Counted from the stretch's first letter, positions 17,744 to 27,915 are shown. The stretch is DNA of 64,000 bases from Psychrobacter sp. 28M-43 (GCF_014770435.1 NZ_CP061739.1:496001-560000), one strand, 5' to 3'. The notes: generated by a model not told the origin, from the letters alone. Translations and numbers: made by a program.

Positions 17744-18433
17744 GTGTCTAAACTATTTACTAGTATCGAAGACATTAGACGCGAGAACGTCAGAAGACTT
17801 ATGCAGCAATATAAAACAAAAAGGATGGATCTATCACAAGGCACAAAGATCAATTATGCATTACTAGGCCACTATATAGGTAAGAATCCTATCAAAGCTA
17901 TTGGTGACGAAACTGCAAGTAAGATAGAAGCGTTTTTTAATAAACCTCCTAACTGGTTAGACCATGAACACAATAGCTTAGTTCAGGAAACAGTGAGTAA
18001 TTTTTCTAAAGAAATAGTTGATGGTTTAATTGAGATACCAGTTTACAAGTCCTTTTTCTTTAATGAAGAAAACAATAGTTGTGATTTTGAAGACATTAAG
18101 GATATACATTTTTTCCAAGCTAACTACTTTAAAAGCAAAGGTATAAGCGTTGATTGTTTTAGAATGACTTTTGCGATTGATGATAGTATGCAGCCATATA
18201 TAAACATTAAAGATAGAGTGGGAATTGCCACAGATGATACCGTCATAAGAGATGGTGATATATACGCCGTAATATTGAATGGCAAGTATTCTATGTTTAA
18301 ACAGATATTTATAGAAACAGGTAACATGCTGCGACTACACAGCTTAAATAAAGACTATCCAGATAAATTAGTCGACTCAGATGAAAAGGTAAATCTAATC
18401 ATTGTTGGTAAACAAATATACAGGGCTGGATAA
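17744..18433 (+). CDS. Orphan phage-type repressor: XRE-like N-terminus and S24 (LexA-like) peptidase
   Basis: 229 residues. The first ~75 residues look like an XRE/CI helix-turn-helix region (ALLGHYIGKNP..IGDETASKIEAFF). The C-terminal half is an S24 peptidase domain with nucleophile Ser148 (DDSMQP) and catalytic Lys186 (MFKQIF). Such repressors self-cleave when RecA filaments form, releasing SOS or prophage genes. I see no clear Ala-Gly cleavage site in the hinge. The start is GTG with GGAGAT upstream. The gene looks more AT-rich than its neighbours and has no phage genes around it, which suggests acquisition or a prophage remnant. Confidence 0.85.
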   Translation: MSKLFTSIEDIRRENVRRLMQQYKTKRMDLSQGTKINYALLGHYIGKNPIKAIGDETASKIEAFFNKPPNWLDHEHNSLVQETVSNFSKEIVDGLIEIPVYKSFFFNEENNSCDFEDIKDIHFFQANYFKSKGISVDCFRMTFAIDDSMQPYINIKDRVGIATDDTVIRDGDIYAVILNGKYSMFKQIFIETGNMLRLHSLNKDYPDKLVDSDEKVNLIIVGKQIYRAG

Positions 18434-18489
18434 CTTATCAAATCATAAATAATGAGAGTGATTTTGGTACTTTATAATATAGATAAATC

Positions 18490-18527
18490 AAAAGTTCCAC
18501 TATAGATAGCTATAGTGGGACTTTTTT
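18490..18527. terminator. Bidirectional terminator between the S24 repressor gene and lspA
   Basis: A 14-bp stem (AAGTTCCACTATAG / CTATAGTGGGACTT, one G-U pair) with loop ATAG, flanked by A and T runs, between convergent genes. Confidence 0.9.
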
Positions 18528-18555
18528 ATGATGGCATATTTTAGTTTAGATACTG

Positions 18556-19206
18556 CTATCTAGCTTCACGCTTTTTTTCCAAAAACAGCATATCGATGAC
18601 AATCAATAATACACCAATAGAAATACCGATATCCGCGATATTAAAAATCGGATAATGCCAAACATCGGCATAATGCACATGGATAAAATCAATCACATGA
18701 CCATGTAATAAGCGGTCGATTAAATTACCAACTGCACCGCCCAATACTAAGGCTAGGCCGAAAGATAACAGTGTGGCTTTGCGAGGTGCTTTAATCAGAT
18801 AAATGATTAGAAACAGCGACATGAGCAATGCCAGTCCTGAAAAAAACCACTTCTGCCAACCGCCAGCATCTGCCAAAAAGCTAAATGCCGCGCCGTAGTT
18901 ATAAGCCAATGTCCAATTGAGAAATGGCTCAATCACAGGCACTGGATCATGAAAGGTCAGCTTAGTTTCTGCCAACCATTTAGTCCACTGATCGATAACG
19001 ACGATAACCAATGCCAATATATACCATACAAAAGCACGACTACCATTGGCCACCAGCTTTGGTGTCCTATTTGTTGACTTGGTCAGGCGACTTCTAGGTG
19101 TAGTCGAGCTACCCGTGGTTGCATGAGCAGGCTTAGGTGAATGGTCAATCTCAACCTGCGGCTGCTGGTCATGCTGGCTTTCAGACGAATCAGTTGGGTT
19201 AGGCAT
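18556..19206 (-). CDS. lspA: Lipoprotein signal peptidase (signal peptidase II)
   Basis: A 216-residue inner-membrane aspartyl protease that removes signal peptides from lipidated prolipoproteins, such as those encoded at 2507 and 40573. Four membrane segments follow a hydrophilic N-terminus. Conserved blocks are DQWTKW, the NYGAAFSFL turn, GNLIDR and FNIADIGI with the catalytic Asp pair. The ATG at 19206 overlaps the 3' end of ileS by 8 bp, implying translational coupling. LspA is usually about 160-170 residues; here about 55 extra Ser/Thr/Pro/Gln-rich residues precede TM1. Confidence 0.95.
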   Translation of the reverse strand: MPNPTDSSESQHDQQPQVEIDHSPKPAHATTGSSTTPRSRLTKSTNRTPKLVANGSRAFVWYILALVIVVIDQWTKWLAETKLTFHDPVPVIEPFLNWTLAYNYGAAFSFLADAGGWQKWFFSGLALLMSLFLIIYLIKAPRKATLLSFGLALVLGGAVGNLIDRLLHGHVIDFIHVHYADVWHYPIFNIADIGISIGVLLIVIDMLFLEKKREAR

Positions 19207-22060
19207 AGTGACGTACCTCGCCATCGCCACTGACATTGGTCACGCAGCGCGCGCATAGTTCAGGGTGTGCGCTATCTGTACCGATGTCATCACGAATGTG
19301 CCAGCAGCGTACGCACTTAGTACCAGTAGCCGCGCTTACTTGTACTACTAAATCTACAGATTCTTCGGTATTGGTGTCGGTCGCTTCATCTGTCTGTGTG
19401 ATGCTATCAGCAGGCGCTTCGCTCATTGGCTTTAGCGCAGCGTTACTAGTAATTAGTACAAAACGAAGCTCTTCACCTAGTTTAGCTAAGCTCTCATGCA
19501 TCGCACCGTCAGCGTATAGGCTCACGTCTGCAGACAAGTTGGCATTGATGATTTTTTCGCCACGTGCAGTTTCGATATGTTTGTTCACCATGTCTTTTGC
19601 GAACATAATACGCTGCCAGTCATCGTTGCTTATAGCACTTAGCTCAAACGCTGGGAACTCATACCATTCTTGAGTAAATACATAGCCGCCTTTATCCGCA
19701 TCACGTTGGTTCAGCACTTCCCAAGCCTCTTGCGCCGTGAATGATAGGATTGGTGTAATCCAGCGAATCAGCGCATGAGTAATATGGTAAATAGCCGTCT
19801 GCGCAGAGCGACGAGGCTGACCATCTGCCTGCGTGGTGTACTGGCGATCCTTGATGATATCTAGATAGAAGCTACCCAAATCTTGCGAGCAAAATGCTGT
19901 CACGTGCTGAGTGACTTGGTGAAAGTCCATTGCATCGTAAGCGCTAATGATTTGCGCTTGTACGGTTTGCGCACGTTCAATAATGAATTTATCAAGGCTA
20001 ACCAATTCGTTGATATCAATGCTGTCGGTCGCTGGATTGAAGTCATCGGTATTGGCAAGCAAGAAACGTAAGGTATTACGGATACGGCGATACATATCGA
20101 TCGCACCTTTAAAGACCGTCTTACCTGCGCTCATCTCATAACGATAGTCACTCGATGCAATCCATAGACGCAGCATATCCGCGCCTGTTTTATTGATTTC
20201 TTCTTGCGGGGTGATGATATTGCCAAGTGACTTACTCATCTTGCGACCGTTCTCATCAACCACAAAACCATGCGTCAATACTTGCTTAAACGGTGGACGC
20301 TCATACATCGCTTCCGACGTCAGCAGTGAAGTCTGGAACCAACCGCGATGCTGATCAGAACCTTCTAGATACATATCAGCTGGATTGGTCAATTCATCAC
20401 GTTGATCCAGTACCGCAAAATGCGTCGTGCCTGAGTCAAACCAAACGTCTAACGTATCAGTTGCTTTGTCATAGTCAGCGGCTTCACTACCTAAGAAGTC
20501 TTCACAGCTAGCATCAAACCAAGCTTCTACGCCGCCTTCATTGATTTTTTGCGCTGCAGTTTCCATTAACTCAAGTGTGTTTGGATGCAGCTCGCCTGTT
20601 TCTTTGTGCGTAAAGAAAGTAATCGGCACGCCCCACGTACGCTGACGCGAGATACACCAATCAGGACGACCTGTCATCATTGATTCGATACGGTTTTGTC
20701 CCCACGCTGGCGTCCAACTTACCGATGGAATATCAGCAAGCGCGCGAGCACGTAAGCCTTTGGTTTCCATATTGATAAACCATTGAGGCGTAGCACGGAA
20801 AATAATTGGTGACTTATGACGCCAGCAATGCGGATAGCTGTGCTCAATTTTGGTATGGCTGATTAGATGGCCATTGTCATGTAGTGCAGCGATGATTTTT
20901 GGATTGGCTTTATAGATGTGCTCGCCGGCAAATACAGCAGCGCTATCTAAATAAACGCCTGTACCGCTTACTGGATTTTCTACTGGTAAGTTGTATTTTA
21001 GACCAACGATATAATCGTCTAAACCGTGACCAGGTGCAGTATGTACCAGACCAGTACCACTATCAGTAGTTACATGGTCGCCCAAGATGAGTGGCACTTG
21101 ACGGTCTGCAATTAGTGGATGCTGGGCATGTAGGCCTTCAAGCTCGCTGCCTGATACAGTTGCTAAGATGCCGTTATTTTCTAATTTAAGTTCGTTTAGA
21201 GCAGTTTCTACAAGATCCGCTGCGAGTAGTAGGTTGCCTTTTTCAGTAGCGACCACGCTATAGTTATGCTCTGGATGTACTGAAATAGCTTGGTTAGCAG
21301 GTAGCGTCCACGGCGTGGTAGTCCAAATAACAGCAGCGATGTTATCTGCGATATCTGCCAATGCGGCTACTTTGTCCGTACCGAGCACATCAAAGCTGAC
21401 ATAGATCGCGTCAGAGACTTTGTCTTGATATTCTACTTCAGCTTCTGCTAGGGCAGAACTACAGTCCAAGCACCAGTTGACCGGCTTCATACCGCGAGTC
21501 ACATGACCATTGTCATAGATTTTGGCAAGTGCACGCACGATGTTGGCTTCTTGATGGAAGTTCATGGTCAGATAAGGGTTGTCCCAATCACCAAACACAC
21601 CTAAGCGCTTGAAGTCTGCCTTTTGCAGTTCAATCTGAGTACTCGCATATTCGCGGCATAGACCACGGAATTCAGTAGCAGAAACCTTTTGACCAACTTT
21701 ACCGACCTTGGCTTCGACTTTTTGTTCGATTGGCAGACCATGACAATCCCAACCAGGGACATAAGGCGCATCAAATCCTGACAAGGTTTTTGATTTTACA
21801 ATAATATCTTTTAGTACTTTATTGACTGCGTGACCCAAGTGAATCTGACCGTTGGCGTATGGAGGGCCATCGTGCAAAATATATTTGGTTGCACCAGCAC
21901 GCGCCTGACGAATTTTACCGTACACGTCATCCGCTTCCCAAGCAGCTAACCAATCTGGCTCGCGTTTGGCAAGGTTTGCGCGCATTGCAAATGGCGTATC
22001 CGCAAGGTTCAGCGTGTCTTTGTAATCTTGGCTTGGTGTGTCAGTGCTTTTATCAGTCAT
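19199..22060 (-). CDS. ileS: Isoleucyl-tRNA synthetase
   Basis: A 953-residue class Ia synthetase. The HIGH-type motif is HLGH in [17 protein letters not shown] lies in [12 protein letters not shown]; the CP1 editing domain includes the [11 protein letters not shown] segment; the C-terminal zinc-binding motif is CVRCWH...CARC. The frame extends to 22138, but the family N-terminus fits the ATG at 22060. A Thr/Asp/Glu-rich insert (around 19370-19430) precedes the zinc domain. It is co-transcribed with lspA, as in E. coli. Confidence 0.97.
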   Translation of the reverse strand: MTDKSTDTPSQDYKDTLNLADTPFAMRANLAKREPDWLAAWEADDVYGKIRQARAGATKYILHDGPPYANGQIHLGHAVNKVLKDIIVKSKTLSGFDAPYVPGWDCHGLPIEQKVEAKVGKVGQKVSATEFRGLCREYASTQIELQKADFKRLGVFGDWDNPYLTMNFHQEANIVRALAKIYDNGHVTRGMKPVNWCLDCSSALAEAEVEYQDKVSDAIYVSFDVLGTDKVAALADIADNIAAVIWTTTPWTLPANQAISVHPEHNYSVVATEKGNLLLAADLVETALNELKLENNGILATVSGSELEGLHAQHPLIADRQVPLILGDHVTTDSGTGLVHTAPGHGLDDYIVGLKYNLPVENPVSGTGVYLDSAAVFAGEHIYKANPKIIAALHDNGHLISHTKIEHSYPHCWRHKSPIIFRATPQWFINMETKGLRARALADIPSVSWTPAWGQNRIESMMTGRPDWCISRQRTWGVPITFFTHKETGELHPNTLELMETAAQKINEGGVEAWFDASCEDFLGSEAADYDKATDTLDVWFDSGTTHFAVLDQRDELTNPADMYLEGSDQHRGWFQTSLLTSEAMYERPPFKQVLTHGFVVDENGRKMSKSLGNIITPQEEINKTGADMLRLWIASSDYRYEMSAGKTVFKGAIDMYRRIRNTLRFLLANTDDFNPATDSIDINELVSLDKFIIERAQTVQAQIISAYDAMDFHQVTQHVTAFCSQDLGSFYLDIIKDRQYTTQADGQPRRSAQTAIYHITHALIRWITPILSFTAQEAWEVLNQRDADKGGYVFTQEWYEFPAFELSAISNDDWQRIMFAKDMVNKHIETARGEKIINANLSADVSLYADGAMHESLAKLGEELRFVLITSNAALKPMSEAPADSITQTDEATDTNTEESVDLVVQVSAATGTKCVRCWHIRDDIGTDSAHPELCARCVTNVSGDGEVRHYA

Positions 22061-22510
22061 AGAAGGTATCTTTTTAAAAGGTAGGTTTGTGTGTCGGTTC
22101 AAAACCGGATACAAGGCTCGATGTTCAGTGTATTTCAATATAGTACTGAGGGTTACGCGGTATTGATAATGCTTAATTACTAATAGTAGGTATATTGCTC
22201 ATCATAGTCGGTTTATCAACCATCATGTCAATAAATACCCATTATCGCTCATTAGTCGGTAAATAGTTACGTCAATAATAAATGGTAACGAGACGATTGC
22301 AACACAAAATATGCTAGCAAAAATAATTCAAAAAAAGATTTAGATCGGCAGCTATTATATGACAAAAAGGGTAGGGTAAAAAGAGCTGTGCGAGGTCAGC
22401 CCAATTTTGTCCAATATCAATCGTTTATCTGTGTCATATATCATTGGTGAAGACATAGCTATAAGCTCTTTAAATAATGATTTATTGAAACATAAAGTAC
22501 GGCTCAACTG
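22061..22510. other. Spacer upstream of ileS, no recognised feature
   Basis: AT-rich DNA between two minus-strand genes. It should hold the ileS-lspA promoter. No tRNA or T-box-like element and no convincing small gene is seen. Confidence 0.35.
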
Positions 22511-23059
22511 CTAAAAAACAGATGCTAACCATAAGCGCAGTTTCAATGACCATAATGGTTGAATCCCTGTTAGCCCTTGTGTCATCTCACCATTCTCTAA
22601 TACCACATAAGACGGTGTGACTTGTCCTTGCCAATCCGCAAAGATATCACCTTGTTGATCATTTATGGTGGTGAAATCAAACTGATGTTGATCGAGGTAG
22701 CTGCGTAGCTCTTGGTTTGAGCCTGACTGTACGGCAACAGTGACCACGAGATAGTTATCTGCTGCTAGTTTATTGATGGTGGGCGAGGTAAAGCTGCAGA
22801 CTGAACACCACGTACCCCAAAAGTATACCAGCGTAGGCTGCTCATGACTCATCGCTGCTAGATCGATAGTTTGTCCTTGGTAATCGATCAGTTGCAACTG
22901 AGGATTGGCAGGCATGACAGGCTGTCGCCACCAATTGACCACGCTATAGATCACGACAAACATGAGACCGTATAACATTATCGTTTTAATTATCGAAACT
23001 ATCTTCGGCTTCGGCTGCTTCTTTGGTTTTACTTCTGTTTGCTCAATATCAGTCGTCAT
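22511..23059 (-). CDS. Membrane-anchored thioredoxin-like protein, ScsD/TlpA type
   Basis: 182 residues. A basic cytoplasmic N-terminus (Lys/Pro-rich) precedes one membrane segment (about 22-41), and the rest is a periplasmic thioredoxin-like domain with active site WGTWCSVC (Cys85, Cys88). The cis-Pro loop is QVTPSYVV. Such proteins pass reducing equivalents to periplasmic targets or support cytochrome c maturation or copper tolerance (ScsD). No scsB/dsbD gene is adjacent, so the electron donor is unknown. Confidence 0.85.
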   Translation of the reverse strand: MTTDIEQTEVKPKKQPKPKIVSIIKTIMLYGLMFVVIYSVVNWWRQPVMPANPQLQLIDYQGQTIDLAAMSHEQPTLVYFWGTWCSVCSFTSPTINKLAADNYLVVTVAVQSGSNQELRSYLDQHQFDFTTINDQQGDIFADWQGQVTPSYVVLENGEMTQGLTGIQPLWSLKLRLWLASVF

Positions 23060-23245
23060 GACATCCGCTTTTTGGTTTGCATATTGTTTTCAGTTATTTT
23101 CAAATAATGGCTTATCGTTACTACTTATCTTATCGTGATTGCCTATATGATCATTGCACAAAGAGTAGACAGTAGATAAAAATAAACGGCTGAAAATCAG
23201 CCGTATTATTTATAAAGTCTACTATAAGTGTACTACGTCAACCTA

Positions 23246-24883
23246 TTATGGCTTTTGTGCTCGGTTTTGTAATGGGTCGCCAATCAGCACGCTGCCTGAA
23301 TTTTCGCGGCGCTGCTCATCACTCAACTTACTCGCTGGCACTTTAGCTTTGCGCTTCCATTTTAAGCTGAACAAATCATCACGGCGGTCGATTAAGTTAT
23401 GTACTGAGCCTTCATGACGAACGTGAGTGAGCTTGTCTAAGTTTACATCAGAGAAGAATACCATCTCCGTGTTGGCAGTGGTTTCTGCCATGATCGCATC
23501 ATGCGGGAACGCAAAATCTGACGGTGAAAAAATCGATGACTGAGCGTATTGAATATCTAAGCTCTCAACTTGCGGTAAGTTGCCCACTGAACCACAAATC
23601 ATCACATAGCATTCGTTTTCGATAGCACGGGCTTGTGCACAATGGCGGACACGTAGATAGCCGTTTTTGGTGTCAGTCCAGAAGGGCACGAATAAGATAT
23701 CCATGTCATCAAGTGCCATTAAACGTGCAAGCTCAGGGAACTCAACATCATAGCAGACCAAGATGCCGATACGACCCGCATCTGTGTCGAATACTTTGAC
23801 TTCATCGCCACCTTCGATTACCCAAGCGCTACGCTCATGCGGAGTAATATGAATTTTGCGTTGCTCTTCAACGGTACCATCGCGGCGGCATAAATAGCTG
23901 ACGTTATACAAGGTATCGTCTTCGTCCAGTAACGGCATCGAACCGGTAATGACGTTGACGTTATAACTGACGGCTAAATGCGAGATTTCATTTTTGAACC
24001 ACTCGGTATAACCCGCCAAAAATCGAATGGCAATATTTTGATCGGTTTCTTCGCACAGACCCATCAATGGCGCATTGAAAAACTCAGGTAAGCAAGCAAA
24101 GTCTGAGTTGTAGTCAGCCATGATATCGACAAAGAACTCAACCTGTTGCAGTAATTCTTCAGGTGATTCGACTTCACGCATCTGCCACTGAATACCACCG
24201 ATACGCACTTCAGACTTGCGAGTGTTAGGCTTATAGTCTTTAGGCTCATAATAGATGTTTGCCCACTCAAGCAAGGTAGCAAAGCCCTTTGATTGCTTAT
24301 CATCTGGTAGATAAGCAGTCAAAATACGTTTAACGATAAAGCCATTAGATAGCTGGAACGACAAAGCCGAATCGTGAATTTCACGGCTTTCAACGGCATC
24401 AATATATTCGCCTGGAGTCAGATCTTTATGGTTATGGTAATTAGGTATGCGTCCGCCGGCTAAGATAGCGCGGAAATTTAACTGTCGGCATAACTCCTTG
24501 CGTGCATCATACAGACGACGACCGAGACGGTAGCCGCGATAATCAGGGTCGATGAGTGCATCCAAACCATAAATGGCATCACCTTCTGGATTGTCTCTGA
24601 TGATTTCTTTTTGCCCAATCAAATCGTCATAAGTGTGCGGGTTCGAAAATTTGGCATAGTCAACGCGCATAGAGAGCACGATACCAATCAGCTGATCATG
24701 ATCAAACAAGGCAATCTGGCCTTCTGGAAAAGCGTCAATCAAAGTATGAATGGTTGTCTTTGACCACGCGCCACCCAAGTTTACATAGACACGATCCATC
24801 AAGGCTTTTAATTGTGGGTAATCTTTTTTCTTAATCTCAGCAATCGTGAGGTGAAAGTCATCTAGTTTTTCCATCTTACTCAT
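23246..24883 (-). CDS. GNAT acetyltransferase-carbon-nitrogen hydrolase (nitrilase) fusion
   Basis: 545 residues. The first ~215 form a GNAT domain with the acetyl-CoA loop RGYRLGRRLYDAR (116-128). From about 225 on is a CN-hydrolase domain with the full Glu-Lys-Cys triad: Glu267 (CLPEFF), Lys343 (RKIHITPHER) and Cys377 (LVCYDVEFPE). Nitrilase-superfamily enzymes of this branch cleave amides. The fusion recurs in proteobacteria but its substrate is not established. AGGAAA precedes the ATG. The gene stands alone. Confidence 0.9.
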   Translation of the reverse strand: MSKMEKLDDFHLTIAEIKKKDYPQLKALMDRVYVNLGGAWSKTTIHTLIDAFPEGQIALFDHDQLIGIVLSMRVDYAKFSNPHTYDDLIGQKEIIRDNPEGDAIYGLDALIDPDYRGYRLGRRLYDARKELCRQLNFRAILAGGRIPNYHNHKDLTPGEYIDAVESREIHDSALSFQLSNGFIVKRILTAYLPDDKQSKGFATLLEWANIYYEPKDYKPNTRKSEVRIGGIQWQMREVESPEELLQQVEFFVDIMADYNSDFACLPEFFNAPLMGLCEETDQNIAIRFLAGYTEWFKNEISHLAVSYNVNVITGSMPLLDEDDTLYNVSYLCRRDGTVEEQRKIHITPHERSAWVIEGGDEVKVFDTDAGRIGILVCYDVEFPELARLMALDDMDILFVPFWTDTKNGYLRVRHCAQARAIENECYVMICGSVGNLPQVESLDIQYAQSSIFSPSDFAFPHDAIMAETTANTEMVFFSDVNLDKLTHVRHEGSVHNLIDRRDDLFSLKWKRKAKVPASKLSDEQRRENSGSVLIGDPLQNRAQKP

Positions 24884-25420
24884 AAGTTTCCTGTTTTAAA
24901 TAGCTATTGAATGTAGTGTGATCAAATAATGGGGTAATAGCACATTGGTGTGCCGATTTTTGTGCAAAAAAGTAATAAAAACATTCCAATAGGAAGATAT
25001 TGTCGTTACAATAATTTATTGCCGTATTTACAATAGGTTATGTTGATATCTTAGACCGTTTTACTCATTATATTTAGTACTGTTTTTGGCTAACTTAGAG
25101 GGCTAAAGGATAGCGAACGCCGCATTCTATATCGCTTTATATCTATTAGGTTTGTGAATACCGATAAGCGCATAACTTTGCATTATCATTGTAACTACGA
25201 CTGTCTTGCTATTTATTATCTCAATATAGAATCTAAATAATATCTATCAGCACCTTTTGTTTTGCTTGTTATCATAGCAAGCTGTAACGGTAATAACAGT
25301 CTCACGTAGTAAATATTTGCTACGTTTTTGTGAGTCAATTTTTTGGTTCAACTCAGGCATAGTATTGTGTTGCTTGTTTCGTTTAGCCGTATCTCATCGG
25401 CTTCTTAGGATTATTTTATT
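24884..25420. other. Spacer upstream of the BLUF gene with an 11-bp inverted repeat
   Basis: No gene is seen in 537 bp. At 25304-25325 a near-perfect palindrome (ACGTAGTAAAT / ATTTGCTACGT, one G-T) is followed by T5, looking like either a terminator of an unannotated short transcript or an operator/attenuator for the BLUF gene about 95 bp downstream. A smaller hairpin (GCTTG/CAAGC) lies at 25264-25282. Confidence 0.4.
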
Positions 25421-26050
25421 ATGCCTTTAAATCATACCAATAGAATCATGAAGTGGGATGACATAGATGACTCCGCTTTGGTTCAATTGGTTTATGTCAG
25501 TACGCTGACTCTTGGCTCGCGTCTGAGCACCTCTATTTTTGATGAAGTAGAAGGTCACGCACGTAACTACAATCAGCAGCATAACATCACAGGCACGCTA
25601 TGCTACGGCAATGGTCACTTCCTGCAATGTATCGAAGGTAAAAAGTCAGACGTATTTAATCTGCAAGAGCGTATCTTTGTCGATAGTCGTCATAAGAATG
25701 TAGAAGTGTTGCTATTACAAGTCATCAATCATCGCAGCTTTGCCGACTGGCGTATGCGCTTGCTGTTTTTGGAGCGTTGGTTATGGTCACCCGCGACCAA
25801 GAAACAGGCCGTACAATTATCTCCATTTTTACCATTTGCGCCGCACGGCTGGTCATCTGATCGGACCGAGCAGTTCTTGCAGATCATCAAAACTTTTGAT
25901 AGTCCACCCCATATTAAGGCGGCAGGTATTACTTATAATGCATTGGGTAATATGGTGCGTCATATCGCGGCACCGCATCAGGCGTTTCTGATTATTCAAG
26001 GGTTTTTGAGCATACTACTGGTCGTCGCATTGATACTGTTATATTTATAA
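25421..26050 (+). CDS. BLUF-domain blue-light photoreceptor with C-terminal membrane anchor
   Basis: 209 residues. The BLUF domain (about 20-115) binds FAD; visible positions are Tyr25 (LVYVST), Asn51, the switching Gln69 (FLQCIEG), the RHKNV turn, and Trp110/Met112 (FADWRM). Light rearranges hydrogen bonds around the flavin through Tyr and Gln. The C-terminal ~90 residues include a capping region and a final hydrophobic helix (about 186-209), predicting a tail-anchored membrane protein. The short Acinetobacter BLUF protein BlsA (about 156 residues) is soluble. No cyclase, EAL or regulator gene is nearby, so it probably signals by protein contact. Confidence 0.87.
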   Translation: MPLNHTNRIMKWDDIDDSALVQLVYVSTLTLGSRLSTSIFDEVEGHARNYNQQHNITGTLCYGNGHFLQCIEGKKSDVFNLQERIFVDSRHKNVEVLLLQVINHRSFADWRMRLLFLERWLWSPATKKQAVQLSPFLPFAPHGWSSDRTEQFLQIIKTFDSPPHIKAAGITYNALGNMVRHIAAPHQAFLIIQGFLSILLVVALILLYL

Positions 26051-26080
26051 ATCGTAGTTTTTGCGAATTATAAAGCAATA

Positions 26081-26115
26081 AAAAAGACGCTAGCCTTTCG
26101 GTTTAGCGTCTTTTT
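26081..26115. terminator. Bidirectional terminator after the BLUF gene
   Basis: A 12-bp stem AAAAAGACGCTA/TAGCGTCTTTTT with an 11-base loop lies between convergent genes. Confidence 0.92.
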
Positions 26116-26142
26116 ATTTGGGTTAAGCGTTTAGAGTGCTCA

Positions 26143-27579
26143 TCACATATCAAAAATCTTACCGCGGTTCATGATATTGTTTGGATCGAAGACCTTTTTA
26201 ACTTCTTTTAAGTATTCAATCTCAGTCTCACTGCGGCTATAGTGCAGATACGGCTTCTTCGTCATACCAACCCCATGCTCAGCAGACACCGAACCGCCAT
26301 ATTTTTGTACCGTCTCAAACACATATTTATTGACAACCTGACACTCAGCAAAGAAATCATCTTTGCTCATATTCTCAGGCTTTAAGATGTTGAGATGCAA
26401 ATTACCATCGCCGATATGACCGAACCAACAGACTTCAAAGTCAGGATAGTTACTGCTGACAATATGATCAATCTCTTCGATAAAGGTCGGTACATGGCTG
26501 ATAAGCACAGACACATCGTTTTTATAAGGCGTGAATACTGAGATAGTCTCTGAGATATACTCACGTAGCTTCCACAGCTCTTCGGCCTGTGCCAAGCTCT
26601 GACTCATGACACCATCGACGACCCAACCTTGCTCCATACAATGCTCAAATATGGCCATGGCTTTGTCCATGATTGGCTCATAAGGCGCTTCAAACTCTAG
26701 TAATGTATAGAACTTGGTACGTGATTCAAACGGCTCTTGTACTTGACCATGTGCCATTAGCTTATCAATCGCTACATCGTCAAAGAACTCAAAAGCGGTC
26801 AAATCAATTTGTGCTTGAAAGGCAGAGAGTACATTCATCACATCGTTAAAGCTGTCCATGCCAAGCACCATGACGTTTAAGTCTTGTGGCTGACGTTCAA
26901 GTTTGATTTGCGCATGAGTGACAAGGCCAAGTGTGCCTTCACTACCGATGAACAATTGGCGCAAGTCATAACCAGTAGCATTCTTTACCATGCCGCGATT
27001 CAGCTGCAAGATGTCACCTTTACCAGTGACGACAGTCAGACCCATGATCCACTGACGAGTCATGCCATAGCGAATGACTTTGATACCGCCTGCGTTGGTG
27101 CCGATGTTGCCGCCGATTTGACTAGAGCCTGCTGAGGCAAAGTCGACAGGGTAGTATAGGTCTTTTGATTCAGCGAATTCTTGCAACTGCTGAGTGACCA
27201 CACCGGCTTCGACTTCAACTATTCGATCGGCAGGATAGAACTGTCCAATTTGATTCATTTTATCCATGCTGACCACGATTTCGCCATTAGCAGCCACGGC
27301 ACCAGCAGATAAACCAGTACGACCACCGCTTGGGGTTAGGACGACGTTGTGCTCATTGGCCAGGAGGACGATAGTCTGTACTTGTTCAGTGGTCTTTGGA
27401 AAGACGATGGCAGCAGCAGCAGGGGCAAAATGCTTGGTCCAGTCTTTACCCCAATGCTCTAGACTCTCAGCATCGGTTTTGATTTGGGTTGGGTCGAAAT
27501 TATGGGTATCAGTAAGCGTGCTCAAGATGGTTTGCACGGTATTGGTTTCGGATGTGTTCTGAGCGGTAGTTGGCGTCAT
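26143..27579 (-). CDS. FAD-linked D-2-hydroxyacid dehydrogenase, probably D-2-hydroxyglutarate dehydrogenase
   Basis: 478 residues. An N-terminal PCMH-type FAD-binding domain (about 40-220; PSGGRTGLSAGAVA, SSQIGGNIGTNAGGIKVIRYG, LFIGSEGTLG) is followed by the FAD-oxidase C-terminal domain with the metal-site motifs CWFGHIGDGNLHLN and SAEHGVGMTKK. This family covers GlcD, D-lactate and D-2-hydroxyglutarate dehydrogenases. It is divergent from serA, and SerA reduces 2-oxoglutarate to D-2-hydroxyglutarate as a side reaction; the pairing described in Pseudomonas makes that substrate likely here. The ATG at 27579 is preferred over a TTG two codons upstream. Confidence 0.85.
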   Translation of the reverse strand: MTPTTAQNTSETNTVQTILSTLTDTHNFDPTQIKTDAESLEHWGKDWTKHFAPAAAAIVFPKTTEQVQTIVLLANEHNVVLTPSGGRTGLSAGAVAANGEIVVSMDKMNQIGQFYPADRIVEVEAGVVTQQLQEFAESKDLYYPVDFASAGSSQIGGNIGTNAGGIKVIRYGMTRQWIMGLTVVTGKGDILQLNRGMVKNATGYDLRQLFIGSEGTLGLVTHAQIKLERQPQDLNVMVLGMDSFNDVMNVLSAFQAQIDLTAFEFFDDVAIDKLMAHGQVQEPFESRTKFYTLLEFEAPYEPIMDKAMAIFEHCMEQGWVVDGVMSQSLAQAEELWKLREYISETISVFTPYKNDVSVLISHVPTFIEEIDHIVSSNYPDFEVCWFGHIGDGNLHLNILKPENMSKDDFFAECQVVNKYVFETVQKYGGSVSAEHGVGMTKKPYLHYSRSETEIEYLKEVKKVFDPNNIMNRGKIFDM

Positions 27580-27915
27580 GGTCAAATCTCAATATTGGCG
27601 TAAGCACGATGCTGGGACTGCTTATTATATAGTGAAATAACTATAAATTCAGTGATGAGTCAGCTCGTAGAGGTAATAAGTAGATGATAATTTTTACCTA
27701 TAAGAAGAGGTAAGTAATAAATAATTGATTTGAGCGGTTTCAAACAGAATAATTCACTATAGCATAAAAAATTTTCAGGCTTGATAACCAATAATTCATC
27801 TAATCTGCTAACATCGACCTCAAATTTTGTGTAAGATATCGGGACTGTTTTCGTTTCATCCATCATAGATTATCCAACAGGTAATCTTATAAAACAATTA
27901 TAGGACAGTTCTCAT
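27580..27915. other. Divergent promoter region between the hydroxyacid dehydrogenase gene and serA
   Basis: No gene is supported in about 336 AT-rich bases; a 68-codon minus-strand frame here lacks family features or a good ribosome site. The region must carry promoters in both directions. Confidence 0.4.

Noticed and set aside
17744-18433. Prophage hypothesis around the S24 repressor
   Set aside because: There is no integrase, structural, lysis or att-like sequence around it; at most it is a remnant or a single transferred gene.
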